NCBI GenBank assembly: GCA_944385795.1
Contig: CALWYP010000107.1
Coordinates: 1 to 53,493 of the forward strand
Length of the DNA stretch: 53,493 bases
Direction: 5' to 3'
Source: an uncultured Oscillospiraceae bacterium
Lineage (GTDB): Bacteria > Bacillota > Clostridia > Oscillospirales > Oscillospiraceae
Made by a program: the position numbers and the translations under genes. Numbering within the stretch: position 1 is the first letter of the stretch; every line of letters begins with the position of its first letter. A model generated the notes under the pieces. That model saw nothing but the letters and a program-made list of their open reading frames with translations. It was not told the origin of the DNA and ran no database searches. Of this stretch, positions 49,282-53,493 are shown one piece after another.

Positions 49282-50049
49282 TTGGGGAATTATATTGTCG
49301 AGGAGCGGCGCTTCGGGCCGGCGGGCAGGAGCATTTACGGCAAGCTCTGGCTGCCCGTGGACGTGGAGCACCCGCAGCTTATAATATATGCGCACGAGAT
49401 CGGCTGCACGCACAGGCGCGCCGAGCCGTATGCGAAGCACCTGGCGGAGCGCGGCCTCGCCGTCTTCGCGCCGGATTTCCGCGGCGGCGGCGAGCGCTCC
49501 AGGAGCGAGGGAGGCACGGTGGACATGTCCGTGCTCACCGAGGTGGAGGACCTGGCGGACGTGGCCGCCGAGGCCGGGGGCTGGAGCTTTGTATCCGGCT
49601 CGGCGCCCATACTCATGGGCGGGAGCCAGGGCGGCTTCGTCTGCGCGATATTCGCCGGGAGGAACCCCGGGGCCGTGGCCGCGCAAATCCTGCTGTATCC
49701 GGCCTTCGATATCCCGGACGCCATAAAAAGGGGGCTCGCCAGCCCCATGGACGCGCCTGAAAAGCAGTATTTTCACGGCTGGCTCTGGATGGGCCGGCGC
49801 TATTTTGTAGATATGTGGGATTACGAGCCTTACTCGGAGCCCATGCGATACGGCGGCCCGGTGCTGATACTCCACGGGGACAGGGACGGGATCGTCCCGC
49901 TCGCCTATGCGAGGAAGGCGGCGGAGCTCTACAAGGACGCGCGTCTCGAGGTCATACCCGGGGCGGAGCACATGTTCAAGGGCGGGGAGATCGAGACGGC
50001 CCTGGGCCACATCGACGGCTTCCTCAGTGGATTGGGATATTTAAAATAA
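49282..50049 (+). CDS. Alpha/beta hydrolase
   Basis: A 255-aa serine hydrolase with nucleophile elbow GGSQGG (about residue 114), the Asp in HGDRDGIVP (about 197) and catalytic His in GAEHMF (about 231). The oxyanion-region AHEIGC is near residue 38. It resembles small carboxylesterase/feruloyl-esterase-like enzymes; the substrate is unknown. The TTG start is supported by AAGGAGA about 11 bases upstream. A single-gene unit with clear promoter and terminator. Confidence 0.88.
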   Translation: MGNYIVEERRFGPAGRSIYGKLWLPVDVEHPQLIIYAHEIGCTHRRAEPYAKHLAERGLAVFAPDFRGGGERSRSEGGTVDMSVLTEVEDLADVAAEAGGWSFVSGSAPILMGGSQGGFVCAIFAGRNPGAVAAQILLYPAFDIPDAIKRGLASPMDAPEKQYFHGWLWMGRRYFVDMWDYEPYSEPMRYGGPVLILHGDRDGIVPLAYARKAAELYKDARLEVIPGAEHMFKGGEIETALGHIDGFLSGLGYLK

Positions 50050-50053
50050 GAAA

Positions 50054-50094
50054 GCGCGCAGCGCCCCGGGATTTCCCGGGGCGCTGCGCTTTGG
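50054..50094. terminator. Bidirectional terminator between hydrolase and trxA
   Basis: A near-perfect 16-bp stem (50056-50071 / 50074-50089). It is one of the strongest hairpins in the window and serves both convergent genes. Confidence 0.8.
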
Positions 50095-50141
50095 GGTTTA
50101 GAGTGAAAAGAAAAGAGAGAAGAGAAGGGAAGAACCAGGGC

Positions 50142-50456
50142 TTACCTGTTGAGGAGGGCCTCTATGCGGGACTTGGGCACGAAGCCCACGGAGCCGGCGA
50201 CGGCCTCGCCGTTTTTGAAGAGCACTACGGTCGGGATGCTCGAGACGCCGTAGCGGCCGGCAAGGCCGGGCTCGTCGTCCACGTTCACCTTGCCCACCTT
50301 TACCTTGCCGGCGTATTCGTCGGCGACCTCGCTGATAACGGGGGCGAGCATACGGCAGGGGCCGCACCAGGAGGCCCAGAAGTCCACGAGCACGGGGATA
50401 TCGCTGTTCATAACCTCGTCGTTGAAGTTGGAGGAAGTGATAGTAATTTCGGCCAT
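50142..50456 (-). CDS. trxA: Thioredoxin
   Basis: A 104-aa thioredoxin with the redox motif WCGPC at residues 30-34 and the cis-proline in SSIPTVVLF. It reduces protein disulfides with thioredoxin reductase; trxB is not adjacent. AAAGGAGAT precedes the ATG. The promoter (TAATAT at 50499-50504) has no recognisable -35 but has a palindrome at about -41, so it looks activator-dependent. The Crp/Fnr-type gene just upstream is the obvious candidate activator. Confidence 0.96.
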   Translation of the reverse strand: MAEITITSSNFNDEVMNSDIPVLVDFWASWCGPCRMLAPVISEVADEYAGKVKVGKVNVDDEPGLAGRYGVSSIPTVVLFKNGEAVAGSVGFVPKSRIEALLNR

Positions 50457-50498
50457 TTCATTATCTCCTTTCGCCGGGCGTTTTTTCTTTGTGGGCTT

Positions 50499-50539
50499 AT
50501 ATTACCCCAAAGCGCGCGGAAATAATGTGACGCGGTCAC
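50499..50539 (-). promoter_or_regulatory. trxA promoter with Crp/Fnr-type operator
   Basis: On the minus strand a -10 TAATAT (50499-50504) lacks a proper -35 (CATTAT at 17 bp). The palindrome GTGAC-GCG-GTCAC (50527-50539) is centred at 50533, about -41 from the predicted start at 50492. That is the classic position for class II activation by Crp/Fnr proteins. Confidence 0.55.
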
Positions 50540-50552
50540 GTTGGCGGAAAAA

Positions 50553-51221
50553 TTATTCCGCCAGGGCGCGCAGGGCGGGGATGTCCACGAGGCGTATGGC
50601 CCCGCGCCGCATCTCCACGAGCCCGTCGGAAGCGAAACGCTTCAGCATACGCGCGACGACTTCGCGCGCGCTGGAGGTGTTCTGCGCTATCTGCTCGTGC
50701 GTCATGCGTATCTCCGGCGAACCGCCGCTGCCGTACTCCTCCAGCAGGAAGCCCGCAAGCCGCGAGTCAAAGCGCCGGAACAGCACGTTTTGCATCGACC
50801 ACATCACGTCGGAAAAGCGCGACACGGCCTGCTCGTACATGTACAGCTTCACATTTACGTTCCCCTCGGCGAGCTCGCCGAACGCTCCGCCGGGGACAAT
50901 AAGCAGTCTGGTGTCCCGCTCGGCGGCGAGGAAGGTGTCGAAGGTTATCTCGCTCAGGACGCAGCTCGCCGTGAGCACGCAGCTCTCGCCCTCATAGAGG
51001 CGGAAGAGCGTGACCTCGCGCCCCTCGCCGCTGAGCACATAGGCGCGCCCGAGGCCGGAGAGCACAAGGGACATGCCGAGACATTCCGTGCCGCCGCCGT
51101 GTATAATGCCGCCGCGGGGGTACTCGCGCAGCAGCGCCGAGCGCCGCAGGACGTCCCTTTCGGCGTCGCTAAGCGCGCCGTAATAGGGGAGACGCGCCAA
51201 AATTTCTTCGTTTACAGCCAT
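50553..51221 (-). CDS. Crp/Fnr-family transcriptional regulator
   Basis: A 222-aa regulator: an N-terminal cyclic-nucleotide-binding-like beta-roll (about residues 15-115), a dimer helix, and a C-terminal winged helix (about 150-215). The recognition helix [11 protein letters not shown] carries R186-E187-xxx-R191, the same pattern CRP uses to read GTGA half-sites. Two cysteines (Cys81, Cys87) in the beta-roll could sense redox state; the CRP cAMP-binding signature is not evident. The ATG at 51221 follows AGGAGGG. It lies 96 bases upstream of trxA on the same strand. Confidence 0.88.
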   Translation of the reverse strand: MAVNEEILARLPYYGALSDAERDVLRRSALLREYPRGGIIHGGGTECLGMSLVLSGLGRAYVLSGEGREVTLFRLYEGESCVLTASCVLSEITFDTFLAAERDTRLLIVPGGAFGELAEGNVNVKLYMYEQAVSRFSDVMWSMQNVLFRRFDSRLAGFLLEEYGSGGSPEIRMTHEQIAQNTSSAREVVARMLKRFASDGLVEMRRGAIRLVDIPALRALAE

Positions 51222-51266
51222 AATGATCCCTCCTGACCGCAGTTGTTGGCTCCGGCGCAAATGCAA

Positions 51267-51292
51267 GCGGCCCGGACGCAGGTCCGGGCCGC
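51267..51292 (-). terminator. Terminator of the M20 peptidase gene
   Basis: A 10-bp stem GCGGCCCGGA/TCCGGGCCGC just downstream of the peptidase stop on the minus strand, with a weak T-rich tail (TTGCATTT). Confidence 0.55.
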
Positions 51293-51301
51293 GCACATGC
51301 C

Positions 51302-52669
51302 TTACAGCTTGGGCATGGAGGGCTGACGGTCGGTGGGCATCAGGGTGTGGTACTTGCGCCCGGCGTGCGCGGCGTCAAAGTCCTCGCGCACCTTCGCCAG
51401 CAGAGCCTCGTCGGTGAAGAGCTCGAGCAGGGCGCCAGCCATGACGCGGGCCGCCGTGTGCATACCCTTGTGGGCGATGGAGCTCTTGCCCTGCGCCGTG
51501 TTGGCCCAGCCGTGCGCCACGGTGCCGATGGCGGTGGTTGCGACGCGGACCTGGCTTATGGCCGTCACATGGCTGACGTCGGCGACGTCGGTGGAGCCGG
51601 TGGCCTCGCGGCGGGTGTTTTCGTCAACGCTGCTGTCAATGGCTTCGGCGGCGCCGGGCATACTGCCAAAGGGCTTGAACTGCTCGGCGTAGGCCAGCTC
51701 CTCGGGCGTGTAGTCCATGGGCATGAGGGCCTTGAGGTTTTTAAGCAGCAGCTTGTCCATGGCGTCGTTGCGGACAAAGTCGGAGTAGGAGCTGATGATG
51801 TTGGGGCCGCGGAACGACGTCTCGGTCATGAGCGCCGCGCCCTCGCAAATCTTCAGTATGCGCGCGTACAGCTCCTCCATGTACTCGGAGGTGGCGGCGC
51901 GGATTATGAACTGGGCCTCGGCGTGCTGGGGCACGACGTTGCCCATGCCGCCGCCGGTGTCGGTGATGGCGTAGTGTATGCGGGAGCTGGGCAGGACGTG
52001 CTCGCGCAGGTACTGGGTGCCGGTGCAGAGCAGCTCGACGGCGTCCAGCGCGCTGCGCCCGTTCCAGGGCTCGGCGGCCGCGTGGGCCGCGCGGCCCTCG
52101 AAGGGGAAGCGGACGGTGACGCAGGCGAGGCCGGCGTTGTCGACGCAGTTCTCCGCGGCGGGGTGCCAGCAGACGGCGGCGTCCACGTCGTCAAAGGCCC
52201 CGGAGGCCGCGAGGTACACCTTGCCGCCGCCGCCCTCTTCAGCCGGGCAGGCGTAGTAGCGCAGGGTGCCCTTGACGCCGTTGGCCTCCATATAGCGCTT
52301 GAGGCCGCAGGCCGCCTCTATGCTGCCTGAGCCGAGCAGGTTGTGCCCGCAGGCGTGGCCGTTAGCGCCCGGCGCCTCGGGCCTCTCCTCGGGCACGTCG
52401 GCCGCCTGGCTCTGCCCGGCGAGGGCGTCGTTCTCGCCGAGTATGGCGAGTACGGGGCTGCCGGAGCCGTATTCGGCGATAAAGGCAGTGTCCATCCTCG
52501 CCACCGGCGTGGTTATGCGGAAGCCCTCGCGCTCCATATACTCGCGCTGCAGGGCCGTAGACTTATACTCGTTAAAACAGAGCTCGGCGAAGCCCCAAAC
52601 GGCGTCGCTCATGCCCTCAAAATCCTTCTCCCGCTCTTTCATCAGGGAGTATAGCTGTTCCTTGCTCAC
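51302..52669 (-). CDS. M20 family amidohydrolase, AbgB-like
   Basis: A 455-aa metal-dependent amidohydrolase of the M20D group. Metal-ligand motifs include GHACGHNLLG (about residues 103-112) and ACPAEEGGGGKV (about 140), and the WHPAAENCVDNAG and HGWANTAQGKSSIAHKGM segments match p-aminobenzoyl-glutamate hydrolase subunit B (AbgB). The substrate could be aminobenzoyl-glutamate or another N-acyl amino acid; abgA and abgT are not present. The GTG start at 52669 follows GGAGCTGG. A -10 TATAAT lies upstream with a weak -35. Confidence 0.87.
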   Translation of the reverse strand: MSKEQLYSLMKEREKDFEGMSDAVWGFAELCFNEYKSTALQREYMEREGFRITTPVARMDTAFIAEYGSGSPVLAILGENDALAGQSQAADVPEERPEAPGANGHACGHNLLGSGSIEAACGLKRYMEANGVKGTLRYYACPAEEGGGGKVYLAASGAFDDVDAAVCWHPAAENCVDNAGLACVTVRFPFEGRAAHAAAEPWNGRSALDAVELLCTGTQYLREHVLPSSRIHYAITDTGGGMGNVVPQHAEAQFIIRAATSEYMEELYARILKICEGAALMTETSFRGPNIISSYSDFVRNDAMDKLLLKNLKALMPMDYTPEELAYAEQFKPFGSMPGAAEAIDSSVDENTRREATGSTDVADVSHVTAISQVRVATTAIGTVAHGWANTAQGKSSIAHKGMHTAARVMAGALLELFTDEALLAKVREDFDAAHAGRKYHTLMPTDRQPSMPKL

Positions 52670-52733
52670 ATTACCAGCTCCTTTGCCTTTTGATTGTGGT
52701 GCCGTGTTCGCTTTTCAATGCGGAACCAAACAT

Positions 52734-52762
52734 ATTATAGCAGCGGCGCCGCGGAAATTCCA
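52734..52762 (-). promoter_or_regulatory. Promoter of the M20 peptidase gene
   Basis: On the minus strand a perfect TATAAT (52734-52739) with a weak TGGAAT (52757-52762) 17 bp upstream. Confidence 0.5.
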
Positions 52763-52765
52763 TAG

Positions 52766-52795
52766 CAAAATAAAATCCCCCCGGTTTCCCGGGGG
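52766..52795 (-). terminator. Terminator of the ABC exporter gene
   Basis: A 7-bp GC stem (52778-52784 / 52789-52795) followed on the minus strand by ATTTTATTTT. Confidence 0.75.
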
Positions 52796-52814
52796 AATCG
52801 GCCCGTTATGAGAT

Positions 52815-53493
52815 TCAGGCGCCGGCTGCGTCAGACTTTTCCTCCTTGACGAAGTTGCCGGTGTAGAGCTGGTAGTACCTGCCCTGCTTGGCGATGAGTT
52901 CGTCGTGGGTGCCGCGCTCTATTATCCTGCCGAGCTCCATGACCATGATGCAGTCGGCGTTCTGGACGGTGGAGAGCCGGTGGGCGATGACGAAGGTCGT
53001 GCGTCCGGTCATAAGCGCGTCCATGCCGCCCTGGACCAGCTTCTCGGTGCGGGTGTCGATGGAGCTCGTGGCCTCGTCGAGTATCAGCACCGGGGGATCG
53101 GCGACCGCCGCGCGGGCGATTGCAAGCAGCTGCCTCTGGCCCTGGCTGAGGTTGGCGCCGTCGCCGGTCAGCATGGTCTGGTAGCCGTCGGGCAGGCGGC
53201 GGATAAAGCCGTCGGCGTTGGCGAGCTGGGCCGCCGCGATGCACTCCTCGTCGGTGGCGTCCAGGTTGCCGTAACGGATGTTGTCCATGACGGTGCCGGT
53301 GAAGAGGTGGGTGTCCTGGAGCACCATGCCGAGGCTGCGGCGCAGGTCCTGCTTCTTTATCTTGTTGATATTTATCCCGTCGTAGCGTATCTTGCCGTCG
53401 GCGATGTCGTAGAAGCGGTTTATGAGGTTCGTTATCGTGGTCTTGCCCGCGCCGGTCGCGCCGACGAAGGCTATCTTCTGGCCGGGCTTTGCC
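52815..53493 (-). CDS. ABC exporter ATP-binding/permease protein, C-terminal part (partial)
   Basis: The nucleotide-binding domain of an MdlB/LmrA-type ABC exporter; the gene runs off the window edge, so the N-terminal membrane domain is not seen. Walker A GATGAGKTT is near 53446-53472. Then come the Q-loop LGMVLQDTHLF, signature LSQGQRQLLAIARA, Walker B VLILDEATSSID and switch IAHRLSTV, with a short C-terminal tail ending in DAAGA. Genes of this type often occur as heterodimer pairs. The substrate is unknown. Confidence 0.92.
   Translation of the reverse strand, partial: AKPGQKIAFVGATGAGKTTITNLINRFYDIADGKIRYDGININKIKKQDLRRSLGMVLQDTHLFTGTVMDNIRYGNLDATDEECIAAAQLANADGFIRRLPDGYQTMLTGDGANLSQGQRQLLAIARAAVADPPVLILDEATSSIDTRTEKLVQGGMDALMTGRTTFVIAHRLSTVQNADCIMVMELGRIIERGTHDELIAKQGRYYQLYTGNFVKEEKSDAAGA

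Overview
The window comes from a GC-rich, spore-forming-type Firmicute of the class Clostridia, most likely Oscillospiraceae-like. The evidence is inference from gene content: a BofA/YaaL pair, XpaC and TelA, a divergent clostridial topoisomerase IV pair, a butyryl/4-hydroxybutyrate CoA-transferase, TTG/GTG starts and strong GGAGG ribosome sites. Isoleucine is often encoded by ATA despite the high GC. Many operons start at very regular sigma-A promoters with 17-bp spacers and end in strong hairpins, so operon boundaries can be read with fair confidence.

Layout. 1-2.5 kb (-): ddl-murF (cell wall). 2.5-6.4 kb (+): DEDDh exonuclease and trkA-trkH potassium uptake. 6.4-6.9 kb (-): yaaL-bofA. 6.9-7.3 kb: a structured non-coding stretch with an orphan terminator. 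7.3-14.6 kb (+): topoisomerase IV B and A subunits around a small zinc-ribbon protein, then YitT, a LUD protein and a lipoprotein with a degenerate transglutaminase core. 14.6-18.1 kb (+): a 19-codon mini-ORF unit, a CNNM/CBS protein, a zinc-ribbon membrane protein, a DUF5685 protein and a J-domain protein. 18.2-21 kb (+): larE-larB-larC (nickel-pincer cofactor synthesis, no larA here). 21-22.4 kb (+): CoA-transferase. 22.4-27.5 kb (-): a CBS-pair protein and an ABC importer operon (two binding proteins, permease, ATPase). 27.6-31 kb (+): xpaC-telA-lemA-TPM, with telA frameshifted at a C8 run. 31-35.2 kb: hypA (-), a large FAD/Fe-S oxidoreductase (+), a DMT exporter (-). 35.4-43.4 kb (+): uvrB-capA-polA-metallopeptidase-rimI-tsaD, then radC. 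44.1-46.2 kb (+): an AT-rich gap, tRNA-Thr(CGT), LysR and cupin genes. 46.2-53.5 kb: secG, a PEP/pyruvate-binding-domain protein, an alpha/beta hydrolase, trxA with a Crp/Fnr regulator, an M20 peptidase and the end of an ABC exporter.

The most interesting system is the control region of the ABC importer at 27.2-27.5 kb. A perfect-spacing promoter drives a 52-codon leader peptide in which 13 of 19 consecutive residues are Phe or Tyr. An intrinsic terminator follows, and then the gene for a TrpX-type binding protein. This has the architecture of ribosome-mediated attenuation sensing Phe/Tyr. Clostridia more usually control such transporters with T-boxes, and I see no T-box here.

Other notable points: UvrB has Gln in place of the Walker A lysine. 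A GTGAC-N3-GTCAC palindrome sits at about -41 of trxA, next to a Crp/Fnr gene whose recognition helix carries the CRP-like RExxxR pattern. Tandem 11-bp repeats 21 bp apart lie upstream of the CBS gene. Several proteins combine a recognisable fold with lost catalytic residues: a transglutaminase-like lipoprotein, a phosphatase-like domain fused to a zincin, and a P-loop-less RecA/KaiC-like domain fused to a PEP-synthase ATP-grasp domain.
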